DNA of 58,269 nucleotides from DASYLJ01 sp964432595 (GTDB taxonomy: Bacteria > Desulfobacterota > Binatia > DP-6). The notes below the pieces were generated by a model. The model did no database searches and was not told where the DNA came from. It saw nothing but the letters and a program-made list of their open reading frames with translations. Position 1 is the stretch's first letter. The number at the start of each line of letters is the position of its first letter. The stretch covers positions 1 through 58,269 of the forward strand of contig CAYSOF010000033.1 in NCBI GenBank assembly GCA_964432595.1, in the 5' to 3' direction. The position numbers and the translations under genes are program-made. This document shows positions 43,309 through 51,694 of this stretch, in pieces.

Positions 43309-43503
43309 GCGCGAGGTATTAGGCAACGCCTGTCTGGTTTGCAAGGTCGACGGTTTGCCGTCAGGACGGCCTTTTCGTGTTGCCTTGCGCCGAGACGCTA
43401 TGCTATCCCCCGCCGCGTTCCGCTGGTTGTAGAGAGGAAGCCGTTTCGGTCTTTCCCTCGGTATCCGGCAAAGTTCCACGCATGCAGAGGGAAGGAGAGT
43501 CCC
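43309..43503 (+). promoter_or_regulatory. Long leader region of the cold-shock gene
   Basis: 195 bases between the divergent LpxL start and the csp GTG. A possible -10 hexamer TATGCT lies at 43399-43404, which would give a leader of about 100 bases. Long 5' leaders of csp mRNAs commonly control cold induction. A good Shine-Dalgarno (GGGAAGGAGAG) lies just before the start. The promoter call is weak. Confidence 0.35.
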
Positions 43504-43707
43504 GTGGCTCAGGGTAAGGTCAAGTGGTTCAACGGGCAGAAGGGGTACGGCTTCATCACCACGGACGAGGGTGAGGACGTCTTCGTGCACTACTCGGCGA
43601 TCGGCGGCAGCGGCTTCCGGACGTTGGAGCAGGGGCAGCGGGTCCAGTTCGAAGTGACGCAGGGTCCGAAGGGACTCCAGGCAGCGAACGTCGCCAAGCT
43701 CGACTGA
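43504..43707 (+). CDS. Cold-shock domain protein (CspA family)
   Basis: 67 residues from GTG 43504, the only in-frame start before the domain. RNP1 KGYGFITTDEG and RNP2 DVFVHYSAI are intact, with KVKWFNGQ at the start. Binds single-stranded nucleic acid and acts as an RNA chaperone. It is monocistronic, with a strong hairpin downstream. Confidence 0.96.
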   Translation: MAQGKVKWFNGQKGYGFITTDEGEDVFVHYSAIGGSGFRTLEQGQRVQFEVTQGPKGLQAANVAKLD

Positions 43708-43753
43708 TTGACGGCGCGCGGGTCGCCGACGCGGCCCGCCCCGCACCGACGAT

Positions 43754-43776
43754 CCGCCGGTGGCTTCCACCGGCGG
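43754..43776 (+). terminator. Hairpin terminator after csp
   Basis: CCGCCGGTGG (43754-43763) pairs perfectly with CCACCGGCGG (43767-43776), loop CTT. Located 47 bases after the cold-shock gene; no T-run. Confidence 0.55.
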
Positions 43777-43913
43777 CGTCCGACTCCGAAGCGCATCATC
43801 GCAGGTGTCTTCGTGTCGGCGGAGCACCTGCACGAGCCGTTCAGCCGGTTCTTCGTTGACAGGCGGAGTACCCTCCGGAATCCTCGAAGCTCGTCACTGC
43901 AACGGGGGTATCC

Positions 43914-44747
43914 ATGCGTTCCGTCTTCTCCATCGGTCTTCTGCTGCTTTGCTGCGCCCGCACCGCGGGCGCCGATTGCACGCCGAGCTGCGTCGGCGGC
44001 GGCGGTCCGGCCGCAACCGACTGCGTCGTCACCTTCGGCGGGATCACCAGCACCGTCGTCTCCTGCGTCGACGGGAGCGCCTGTGATCAGGATGCCACCG
44101 CCGACGGCGTCTGCACGTTCCCGCTGGAGGCCTGCTTCGGGGTCGACGCCGCCTGCGGCGTCACGGCCGTGACCAGCGTCAAGGTGGCGCCGGCGAGCCT
44201 GCCGGCCGCGGCGACGCTCGCGGCCGGCATCCAGGGTCTCGGGGTCGGCGCGTGCACGACACCGGGATTCGCCGTGCCGATCAAGCGGACGCCGGCGAAG
44301 CTCAAGCCGGGCAAGGCCAAGCTGAAGGTCATCACCGTCGCCGACGGGAAGAAGGACGCCGACAAGATCACGCTGACGTGCATGCCGGCGAGCCCGTCGT
44401 TCGCGGCGCAGATACAGCCGATCTTCACCGCGCGCTGCGCCAATCCGACGTGCCACGACAACGACTCCGTCGCGCAGGGTCTGAACCTCTCGGCCGGCGT
44501 GGCGCCCGGCAGCGTCGTGAACGTGCCGTCGACCGAAGGCGGCGCGCTGCGGATCGTCCAGCCCGGGAGCCTCAAGAAGAGCTTCCTGGCGAAGAAGATC
44601 ATCCCCGGCGCGCGGCTCAAGTTCACCGAGGGCGCGACGATGCCGCAGGGCTGTCCGGGGGCGCCGCTGAGTGACGGCGGCTGCCCGACCGACGCGGAGA
44701 TCTACGCGATCCTGGCGTGGATCCAGGCCGGCGCGCTGGCGAACTGA
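43914..44747 (+). CDS. Secreted protein with a CX4CH motif (cytochrome c-like)
   Basis: 277 residues with a signal peptide (MRSVFSIGLLLLCCARTAGA). A Cys-rich N-terminal half (CTPSC, CVVTFGG, SCVDGSACD, CFGVDAACGV) is followed by the planctomycete-type cytochrome pattern QIQPIFTARCANPTCHD and a final IYAILAWIQAGA. The Cys spacing is CX4CH rather than CxxCH; it could bind heme unusually or have lost heme. It is convergent with the diheme cytochrome, one base apart. Confidence 0.7.
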   Translation: MRSVFSIGLLLLCCARTAGADCTPSCVGGGGPAATDCVVTFGGITSTVVSCVDGSACDQDATADGVCTFPLEACFGVDAACGVTAVTSVKVAPASLPAAATLAAGIQGLGVGACTTPGFAVPIKRTPAKLKPGKAKLKVITVADGKKDADKITLTCMPASPSFAAQIQPIFTARCANPTCHDNDSVAQGLNLSAGVAPGSVVNVPSTEGGALRIVQPGSLKKSFLAKKIIPGARLKFTEGATMPQGCPGAPLSDGGCPTDAEIYAILAWIQAGALAN

Positions 44748-44748
44748 C

Positions 44749-45567
44749 TCACTCGATGAGCGGCCTCCAGCCGCCGGCGCGAATCCATTTGACGTAGGCG
44801 GCCAGCGCCTCGACCTCGCCGGGCTTCACGAAGCCGCCGTACGCCGGCATCTTCGTCGCCTGGCGGCGGAAGAACACCTTGCCGACGGGGTGCTCCGCGA
44901 TGCGCGGGATCTCGCCGTCGGCGATCCACTGGTGCAGCTCCTCGTCGTTCTCGACGAGCTCGTCGTAGTCCTCGCCCCAGAAGCCGGGGATGTAGCCCTT
45001 GAACGAGCCGGGGTTCGGTACGCCGCCGGCGCCGAACGCGCCGTGGCAGGCGAAGCAGTCGAGCTCGATCGCGAGATCGGCGCCCTTCCGCACCAGATCT
45101 TCGTCCGGGATGATCTGTCCCGACGTCGCACGCAGGTAGGCCACCAGGTCCTCGACCTGCGCCGCCGTGACGAACGGACGGTAGGCCGGCATCTGCAGGC
45201 CCGCCTTCTTCATGCGCGCCACGTAGTCGGGGTCGTCGCGACGCCGCTTCGGCGCGCCGTCGAGGATGTACTCGCGCAGGTCGTCGGTCGACTTCACGTA
45301 CATCATCTGCGTCTGCTCGGTGAACGCCGGAACCTCGTCCTCGTCGCTGCCGGGGTTCGCCGTACCGCCCATGCCGGCGGGGCCGTGGCACGCGAAGCAG
45401 CCGAGCTCCGCGGCCAGCCGGTGTCCGCGCGCCGCCGGCGTGTCCTCGAGGGCGAGCACGCGCGCGCGGACGGAGGGATAGGCGATCCACGCCGCCTCGG
45501 CGAGTACGAGCACGACGAGCAGCGGGACCAGCAGGCGCCGGGACCGCCCCGGTCGCGTCGTCTCCAT
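44749..45567 (-). CDS. Membrane-anchored diheme cytochrome c
   Basis: 272 residues. An N-terminal signal anchor (RLLVPLLVVLVLAEAAWIAY) precedes two cytochrome c domains, each with a CFACH heme site (the first at residues 57-61, the second near 170) and distal Met ligands in QMPAYRPFV and KMPAYGGFV. An electron carrier on the periplasmic side. ATG 45567 has AGGGAGGACG upstream. It is divergent from the LolA-like gene with only 36 bases between. Confidence 0.9.
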   Translation of the reverse strand: METTRPGRSRRLLVPLLVVLVLAEAAWIAYPSVRARVLALEDTPAARGHRLAAELGCFACHGPAGMGGTANPGSDEDEVPAFTEQTQMMYVKSTDDLREYILDGAPKRRRDDPDYVARMKKAGLQMPAYRPFVTAAQVEDLVAYLRATSGQIIPDEDLVRKGADLAIELDCFACHGAFGAGGVPNPGSFKGYIPGFWGEDYDELVENDEELHQWIADGEIPRIAEHPVGKVFFRRQATKMPAYGGFVKPGEVEALAAYVKWIRAGGWRPLIE

Positions 45568-45603
45568 TCACGTCCTCCCTTGAACGGTCACCGAGGCTCC
45601 ACG

Positions 45604-46344
45604 ATGATCGCCCTCATGCGGACCACGGCCACACGCGGCGCGCTCCTCCTCTGTCTGACGGCAGCCCTCGGCGCAACGGTGGCGACGCCATCGGCTCATG
45701 GCGAAGACGTGCGGGAGGTCCTGCGGCCCGTGGCGTCGAACGCGAAGGCGCCGACGCCGCTGCGCGCCGACGGTCAGATCACGCGCGAGGGCGCGGCCCC
45801 GGTGGGCATCCTCCTGCTGGCGCGCGGCGACCGCATCTATCTGCAGACGTCGACCGGCACCCGCGCGCTCATCCGGCCGGGCCGCGTGGCGGTGCCCGGC
45901 GATGGCGGCGGTGTCACCCGCGCGGCGCTCGACGCGCCGCTGCCGGGCACCGACATCCTTCTCGGCGACCTGGCACCGTTCACCGCCGGCGACCTCGCGA
46001 CGCCGCAGGTGAGCGACGACGGTCCGGCCGGCATCGTCGTGACCGGCGCGCCCGGGCGTCCGTCGCCGTACGTGCTCCTCGTCGAGACGATCGACCCCGA
46101 GCACCAGATCATCGTGCGCACCAAGTACTACCGCGAGACGATCACCAACATGGTGAAGATGCGGCGCGACTTCGACCCGGTCGAGGTCGGCGGTCGGTGG
46201 CGGTCGACGCGGATCACCGTGGAGGCGTTCCGGCCGCCGAACACGACGACGATGACGCTCACGTGGCGCGAGGCGCCGGAGACGCCGCCGGCCGTCTTCA
46301 CGCTGAGGGGCCTGCGCGCGCCGTCACCGGTCACGCTGCAGTAG
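45604..46344 (+). CDS. LolA-like outer-membrane lipoprotein-sorting protein
   Basis: 246 residues from ATG 45604 (an alternative ATG lies at 45616). Signal peptide ending near ATPSAHGE. The core SPYVLLVETIDPEHQIIVRT, YYRETITNMVKMRRDFDPVE and RWRSTRITVEAF matches the LolA-like/outer-membrane lipoprotein-sorting family that carries RND-type or lipoprotein cargo. The partner transporter is not in the window. The first half is divergent. Confidence 0.65.
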   Translation: MIALMRTTATRGALLLCLTAALGATVATPSAHGEDVREVLRPVASNAKAPTPLRADGQITREGAAPVGILLLARGDRIYLQTSTGTRALIRPGRVAVPGDGGGVTRAALDAPLPGTDILLGDLAPFTAGDLATPQVSDDGPAGIVVTGAPGRPSPYVLLVETIDPEHQIIVRTKYYRETITNMVKMRRDFDPVEVGGRWRSTRITVEAFRPPNTTTMTLTWREAPETPPAVFTLRGLRAPSPVTLQ

Positions 46345-46351
46345 CCGCCGT

Positions 46352-46879
46352 CTACACGCTCAGGTCGACGCGCAGGTCCGCGGCCACCTCCGCGAGCGCC
46401 TCGCGCAGCGCGCGCGGATCGCGCCCCGGCGCGGTCGTCAGGCGGAGCCGCATCGTGTACATCGGCGTGCCCGACTCCGGCTCGGGCCGCAGCTCGGTGG
46501 CGAGATCGATGATGTTCGCCTGGTGATCGGCGATGGTCCGCGCCACGCGCGCCACGATGCCGGCCTTGTCGACGCCGGTGACGACGCACTCGAGCAGGGC
46601 GCCGCGCGAGGCCGCCGTCTCGGCGGCGGGCGAGTCGAGCGGGCGGAAGAAGACCGTCAGCCGCTTCTCCCACTCGAGCCGCTTGCAGCCCGCGGTCAGC
46701 CGCCGCTCGACGTCCGGTCCCGCGCCCGACAACAGCAGCAGCACCGCGAACTCCGATCCGAGGATCGTCATGCGCGAGTCCTCGAGATTGCAATCGCACT
46801 CGAAGATCAGCTCGGCCAGGTCGGCCACGATTCCCGGCCGGTCGTGGCCGATGGCGGACATCGCGAACCATCGCCTCAT
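46352..46879 (-). CDS. Tandem-ACT domain protein (GcvR-like)
   Basis: 175 residues. Two ACT domains: FAMSAIGHDRPGIVADLAEL, with CDCNLEDSRMTILGSEFAVL, and CVVTGVDKAGIVARVARTIA, with HQANIIDLATELRPE. This matches GcvR-type regulators that sense glycine, though no gcv genes are nearby. Convergent with the LolA-like gene, seven bases apart; 65 bases after thiL on the same strand. Confidence 0.88.
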   Translation of the reverse strand: MRRWFAMSAIGHDRPGIVADLAELIFECDCNLEDSRMTILGSEFAVLLLLSGAGPDVERRLTAGCKRLEWEKRLTVFFRPLDSPAAETAASRGALLECVVTGVDKAGIVARVARTIADHQANIIDLATELRPEPESGTPMYTMRLRLTTAPGRDPRALREALAEVAADLRVDLSV

Positions 46880-46944
46880 GAGTGGCGCCTCATGGCCGGC
46901 ACTGGTAGCGCGCCGACGCCGCAACTCGCAAGACGGGTTCCGGT

Positions 46945-47880
46945 TCAGCGACGGAAGTGATCGAAGCCGGTGCGGTCCGTCGCGACGACGCGTCCGCGCG
47001 CGTCGAGCAGCCGCACGCCGGGACGGCCGGCCGTGATGCGGCCGATCCGCGTCAGTCGGCACCCGATGCCGGCGAGCGCCCGCTCGCCGCGCGGCGGCAC
47101 GGTGCAGAGCAGCTCGTAGTCTTCTCCGGTGCTCGCGGCGGCGCGCACCGCGTCGTCGCCGAACGCCGCGCGGCATGCGCCGGCGACGGGGATCGCGCCC
47201 GCATCGACGTCGGCACGGACGCCGCTCGCGCGGCAGACGTGGGCCAGGTCCTGCAGCAGCCCGTCGCTCACGTCGATCATCGCCGTGGCGACGCGCGCGA
47301 GGCGTCGCGCCGGCTCCACGCGAATCGGCACGGGTGGCCGTCCGCTGCCGCCGGCCAGCAGGCGGCGCACCGCGGCGCCGGCGCCGCCCACCGTTCCGGT
47401 GAGCCAGATGCAGTCGCCGGCGCGCGCGCCGGCGCGCGTGACGACACGTCCCGCCGCCTCGCCGATCAACGTCACGGTGATCGCGAGATGCGGCCCCGCG
47501 GTCAGATTCCCCCCGACGACGTCGGCGCCGGTGCGGCGCGCGTCGGCTGCGAGCCCGCGCATGACACCGTCGAGCACCGTCGCCGGCGTATCGGGCGGAG
47601 CTTCGATCGCGACGAGCGCCGCCAGCGGCGTGGCGCCCATCGCGGCGACGTCACTCAGGTTGACGCGGTACGCGCGCCGGCCGAGCGCGGCCGGCGTCTC
47701 CCAGCCGGCGCGGAAATGGACGCCTTCGACGAGCGAGTCGGTGGTGACGACGAGCGGACGGCGCCCCGGTCGGAGGACGGCGGCGTCGTCGCCGGGGCCG
47801 AGCAGGGTGCGGCGGCCGACGGGCAATCGACGGGTCAGGCGCGCGATCCACGCGTGCTCACCGAGATCCCGCAGCCGCAC
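46945..47880 (-). CDS. thiL: Thiamine-monophosphate kinase
   Basis: 311 residues from GTG 47880, three bases after dnaJ. ThiL/PurM-like fold: GPGDDAAVL, TTDSLVEGVHFR, DVAAMGATPLAALVA, GGNLTAGPHLAITVTLIG and STGEDYELL. It phosphorylates thiamine phosphate to thiamine diphosphate. Last gene of the grpE-dnaK-dnaJ-thiL transcript. Confidence 0.93.
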   Translation of the reverse strand: MRLRDLGEHAWIARLTRRLPVGRRTLLGPGDDAAVLRPGRRPLVVTTDSLVEGVHFRAGWETPAALGRRAYRVNLSDVAAMGATPLAALVAIEAPPDTPATVLDGVMRGLAADARRTGADVVGGNLTAGPHLAITVTLIGEAAGRVVTRAGARAGDCIWLTGTVGGAGAAVRRLLAGGSGRPPVPIRVEPARRLARVATAMIDVSDGLLQDLAHVCRASGVRADVDAGAIPVAGACRAAFGDDAVRAAASTGEDYELLCTVPPRGERALAGIGCRLTRIGRITAGRPGVRLLDARGRVVATDRTGFDHFRR

Positions 47881-47883
47881 CGC

Positions 47884-48987
47884 TCACCCGAGCATCGACT
47901 TGACCTTCTCGAGGAAGCTCTTCGACATCGGGTGCACCTCCTCGCCGGAGATGCGCGCGAACTCCTCGAGCAGCTCGCGCTGCTTGGCGGAAAGCTTCCG
48001 CGGCGTCTCGACGACGATGCGCACCAGCTGGTCGCCGTTGCCGTACCCGTTCTGCAGATCGGGCACCCCGCGGCCGCGCAGCTTCACCACATGGCCCGAC
48101 TGCGTGCCGGCCGGCACCTTCACCTTCGCGTGGCCCTCGAGCGTCGGCACCTCGAGCTCCGTGCCGAGCGCCGCCTGCGCGAAGCTCACCGGGACCTCGC
48201 ACACGACGTCGTTGCCGTCGCGTACGAACAGCGGGTGATCGGCGACCTGTATGAGGATGTAGAGGTCGCCCGGCTGGCCGCCGCTGCCGCCGCTCTCGCC
48301 CTCGCCGCGCAGCTTGAGACGCGAGCCGGTGTCGACGCCCGCGGGAATCTTGACGCTGAGCGTGTGCATCCGGCGTTGCGATCCCGAGCCGCCGCAGTCG
48401 GTGCAGGGGTTGGCGATGATCGAGCCCTGACCATTGCACTGCCCGCAAGCCTTCGCGATCGAAAAGAAGCCCTGCTGGAAGCGGATCTGTCCGGTGCCGC
48501 GGCACTGCGGGCAGGTCTTCGGCTGGGTGCCGGGCTTCGCGCCGCGGCCGCCGCAGGTCTCGCACGGATCGAGTCGGGGGATCTGGATCGTCTTCTCGCA
48601 GCCGCGTGCCGCCTCTTCGAACGCGATGTCGAGGCGGTACTGCAGGTCCTGTCCGCGGCGCGCGCGCGTCCGTCCGCCGCGTCCACGGCCGGTGCCGAAG
48701 AAATCGCCGAACAGGTCGCCGATGATGTCTTCGAAGCCGCCCGTGAAGTCGAAGCCGCCGTTCTGCTCGAACGCGGCGTGACCGAAGCGGTCATACGCGG
48801 CGCGGCGCTCGGCGTCGCAGAGCACCTGATACGCTTCGCTGAGCTCCTTGAAGCGCTCCTCGGCTTCGCGGTCGCCGGGGTTCTTGTCGGGATGGAACTT
48901 GAGCGCGAGCTTCCGGTACGCCTTCTTCAGCTCCTCGTCGTTGACCGTGCGATCGACGCCGAGCACCTCGTAGTAGTCGCGCTTCAT
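47884..48987 (-). CDS. dnaJ: Chaperone DnaJ
   Basis: 367 residues. J domain with HPD (FHPDKNPGDREAEERFKELS), a short Gly/Phe linker, four zinc-binding CxxCxGxG repeats (CETCGGRG, CPQCRGTG, CGQCNGQG, CTDCGGSG) and the two C-terminal peptide-binding domains. Stimulates DnaK ATPase and delivers unfolded clients. A hairpin separates it from dnaK upstream, suggesting reduced read-through. Confidence 0.97.
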   Translation of the reverse strand: MKRDYYEVLGVDRTVNDEELKKAYRKLALKFHPDKNPGDREAEERFKELSEAYQVLCDAERRAAYDRFGHAAFEQNGGFDFTGGFEDIIGDLFGDFFGTGRGRGGRTRARRGQDLQYRLDIAFEEAARGCEKTIQIPRLDPCETCGGRGAKPGTQPKTCPQCRGTGQIRFQQGFFSIAKACGQCNGQGSIIANPCTDCGGSGSQRRMHTLSVKIPAGVDTGSRLKLRGEGESGGSGGQPGDLYILIQVADHPLFVRDGNDVVCEVPVSFAQAALGTELEVPTLEGHAKVKVPAGTQSGHVVKLRGRGVPDLQNGYGNGDQLVRIVVETPRKLSAKQRELLEEFARISGEEVHPMSKSFLEKVKSMLG

Positions 48988-49010
48988 CCCCTGCTCGTCA
49001 GATGCAAAGA

Positions 49011-49038
49011 GCCCTCACCCGCCGTCGCGAGTGAGGGC
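49011..49038 (-). terminator. Hairpin between dnaK and dnaJ
   Basis: GCCCTCAC (49011-49018) pairs perfectly with GTGAGGGC (49031-49038) in the 100-base dnaK-dnaJ gap. On the minus strand it is followed by TCTTTG. It may act as a partial terminator that sets the DnaK:DnaJ ratio. Confidence 0.5.
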
Positions 49039-49087
49039 CCCGTGTACTCTTTCGGCCCCGCCCACCGCAAATGGCGGTCGGGACACG

Positions 49088-51010
49088 TTATTCTTTCACT
49101 TCCTCGAATTCCGCCTCGACGACGTCGTCGCCGCCCTTGCTGCCGGACGACTGCTCCGCCGAGCCGTTGGTCGAGGCGCCGTCGCCGCCCTCGGGCTTGG
49201 ACGACGCCTTGGCGTACATGGCCTCGGCCAGCTTGTGCGACGCGCGTGCCAGCTCGTCGGCCGCCTTGCGGATGGCGTCGGGATCCTGCGACTCCAGCAC
49301 CTGCTTCGCGTCCGCGAGCGCCTTCTCGATCGCCTCGCGCGACGCCGCGTCGAGGTTCTCCCGGTTCTCGTTGAGCGTCTTCTCGGTCTGGTAGACGAGG
49401 CCGTCGAGCTGGTTGCGGGCGTCGACCACCTCGCGCTTCTTCTTGTCCTCGCCGGCGTGGAGCTCGGCCTCCTTCACCATCTTCTCGATCTCGTCCTTGT
49501 TGAGACCGCTCGACGCCGTGATCTGGATGGACTGCTCCTTGCCGGTGCCGAGATCCTTCGCGCCGACGTGCACGATGCCGTTGGCGTCGATGTCGAACGT
49601 GACCTCGACCTGCGGGACGCCGCGCGGCGCCGCCGGGATGCCGACGAGATCGAACTGGCCGAGCAACTTGTTGTCGGCCGCCATCTCGCGCTCGCCCTGG
49701 AACACGCGGATCGTCACGGCGGACTGATTGTCGGCCGCCGTCGAGAACACCTGACTCTTCCGGGTGGGGATCGTCGTGTTCTTCTCGATGAGCTTCGTGA
49801 AGACGCCGCCCAGCGTCTCGATGCCGAGCGACAGCGGCGTGACGTCGAGCAGCAGGACGTCCTTCACCTCGCCCTTCAGCACCGCGCCCTGGATGCCGGC
49901 GCCGATGGCGACGACCTCGTCCGGGTTCACGCCCTTGTGCGGGTCCTTGCCGAAGAGCTTCTTCACGCGCTCCTGCACGGCGGGCATGCGGGTCATGCCG
50001 CCGACCAGCACCACCTCGTCGATGTCCTTGGTGGAGAGGCCGGCGTCCTTGAGCGCCACCTTGCAGGGTCCTTCGAGCCGGTCGAGCAGGTCGGCGCAGA
50101 GCGCCTCGAGCTTCGCCCGGGTGAGCTTCATGTTGAGATGCTTCGGTCCGCTCGCGTCGGCGGTGACGAACGGCAGGTTGATGTCCGTCTCCATCGCCGT
50201 CGACAGCTCGCACTTGGCCTTCTCGGCGGCTTCCTTGAGCCGCTGGCGCGCCATCGGATCGCTGCGGAGATCGATCCCCTGGTCCTTCTTGAACTCGTCG
50301 GCCAGGTAGTCGATGACCTTGTTGTCGAAGTCCTCGCCGCCGAGCAGCGTGTCGCCGTTCGTGGCCTTCACTTCGAAGACGCCGTCGCCGATCTCGAGGA
50401 CCGAGACGTCGAACGTGCCGCCGCCCAGGTCGAAGACGGCGATCTTCTCGTCCTTCTTCTTGTCGAGGCCGTAGGCCAGCGAGGCCGCGGTCGGCTCGTT
50501 GATGATGCGGAGGACGTTCAGGCCGGCGATCTTGCCGGCGTCCTTGGTGGCCTGACGCTGGCTGTCGTTGAAGTACGCCGGGACGGTGATGACGGCGTCG
50601 GTGACCTTCTCGCCGAGGTGGTCCTCGGCGGTCTGCTTCATTTTCTGCAGGATGATCGCGGAAATCTCGGCCGGGCTGTACTTGCGGCCACGGACCTCCA
50701 CCCAGGCGTCGCCGTTGTCGGCCTTGACGACGGTGTACGGCAGGAGCTTGTCCTTGGCGCGCTGGACTTCCGGATCGTCGAAGCGGCGGCCGATGAGCCG
50801 CTTGATGGCGAAGATCGTATTCGTGGGGTTGGTGATGGCCTGCCGGCGGGCGATCTGACCCACCAGCCGCTCGCCCCCTTCCGTGAAGGCGACCACCGAC
50901 GGCGTGATCCGGCTCCCTTCGGCATTCGTGATGACGACGGGGTCGCCCCCTTCGAGCACGGCGACGCACGAGTTCGTGGTCCCCAGATCGATTCCAATCA
51001 CCTTGGGCAT
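49088..51010 (-). CDS. dnaK: Chaperone DnaK (Hsp70)
   Basis: 640 residues, the normal length. Phosphate 1 GIDLGTTNSCVAVLEG, phosphate 2 IAVFDLGGGTFDVSVLEIGD, the linker VLLLDVTPLSLGIETLGG and the C-terminal EFEEVKE of the EEVD-like tail. ATG 51010 has GAGGAG upstream. Folds proteins with DnaJ and GrpE. Confidence 0.98.
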   Translation of the reverse strand: MPKVIGIDLGTTNSCVAVLEGGDPVVITNAEGSRITPSVVAFTEGGERLVGQIARRQAITNPTNTIFAIKRLIGRRFDDPEVQRAKDKLLPYTVVKADNGDAWVEVRGRKYSPAEISAIILQKMKQTAEDHLGEKVTDAVITVPAYFNDSQRQATKDAGKIAGLNVLRIINEPTAASLAYGLDKKKDEKIAVFDLGGGTFDVSVLEIGDGVFEVKATNGDTLLGGEDFDNKVIDYLADEFKKDQGIDLRSDPMARQRLKEAAEKAKCELSTAMETDINLPFVTADASGPKHLNMKLTRAKLEALCADLLDRLEGPCKVALKDAGLSTKDIDEVVLVGGMTRMPAVQERVKKLFGKDPHKGVNPDEVVAIGAGIQGAVLKGEVKDVLLLDVTPLSLGIETLGGVFTKLIEKNTTIPTRKSQVFSTAADNQSAVTIRVFQGEREMAADNKLLGQFDLVGIPAAPRGVPQVEVTFDIDANGIVHVGAKDLGTGKEQSIQITASSGLNKDEIEKMVKEAELHAGEDKKKREVVDARNQLDGLVYQTEKTLNENRENLDAASREAIEKALADAKQVLESQDPDAIRKAADELARASHKLAEAMYAKASSKPEGGDGASTNGSAEQSSGSKGGDDVVEAEFEEVKE

Positions 51011-51034
51011 CTGCGTTTCTCCTCGCGGGGCGCT

Positions 51035-51604
51035 TTAATCACCGCTCCGGTCGTTGGCAAGGTTGCCGGAGCCCCCAGGTGAGGTCGACGACCCCTTGGA
51101 AACCGTCACCATGGCGGGCCGGAGCAGCCGGTCGTGGAGGCGATACCCGGGCTGGTGCTCGGCGATCACCGCGTTGGCTGCGTGCTCCGCGCTCTCGACG
51201 TGGGCGACGGCCTCGTGATGGTTCGGATCGAAGCGCTCGCCCTCGGCGACGACGCGGGATACCCCATGGCGCTCGAGCGCGTCGAGCAATGTCTTCCGGA
51301 CCAGCGCGACGCCCTCGACCAATGACGGGTCGCTGCCCCGCTGCGCGGCGGCGGCGACCGCCCGCTCGAGGTTGTCCACGACGGGGAGCAGATCGCGGAC
51401 CAGCTTCTCGGTGCCGAAGCGAACCGCGTCGTCGCGTTCACGCGCGCTGCGCTTCTTGAAGTTCTCGAGGTCCGCCCGCTCGCGCATCCAGCGCTCCTGG
51501 GCCTGCTTGGCCTCTTCCTTCGCCGCGGCGAGCTCGGCTTCGAGCCCTCCGGCGTCCGGCTTGGGATCGGTCGAAGGGGGCCGTGTCCAATCGTCGTGTT
51601 CCAT
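51035..51604 (-). CDS. grpE: Nucleotide exchange factor GrpE
   Basis: 189 residues. A coiled-coil N-terminus (LEAELAAAKEEAKQAQERWM), RADLENFKKRSARERDDAVR, LLPVVDNLERAV and the beta-domain FDPNHHEAVAHV, GYRLHDRLLRPAMVTVS. First gene of the chaperone operon. No hrcA precedes it and I see no CIRCE-type inverted repeat upstream. Confidence 0.96.
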   Translation of the reverse strand: MEHDDWTRPPSTDPKPDAGGLEAELAAAKEEAKQAQERWMRERADLENFKKRSARERDDAVRFGTEKLVRDLLPVVDNLERAVAAAAQRGSDPSLVEGVALVRKTLLDALERHGVSRVVAEGERFDPNHHEAVAHVESAEHAANAVIAEHQPGYRLHDRLLRPAMVTVSKGSSTSPGGSGNLANDRSGD

Positions 51605-51628
51605 GGGTAGGTCCTCGGGACGCGTGGC

Positions 51629-51657
51629 CAGTTAGGGACCAGAACCTTGTTTGTCAA
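51629..51657 (-). promoter_or_regulatory. Sigma-70-type promoter of the grpE-dnaK-dnaJ-thiL operon
   Basis: On the minus strand TTGACA (51652-51657) is followed after exactly 17 bases by TAACTG (51629-51634), about 25 bases before the grpE start. The -35 is a consensus match; the -10 is imperfect. It does not read as the CTTGAA/CCCCAT heat-shock type. Confidence 0.5.
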
Positions 51658-51694
51658 CCCTACGGGTGATACGGCCGACGCGGATCAGGCGCGC

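Noticed and set aside
51605..51694. CIRCE element upstream of grpE
   Set aside because: No nine-base inverted repeat of the TTAGCACTC type is present in this gap.
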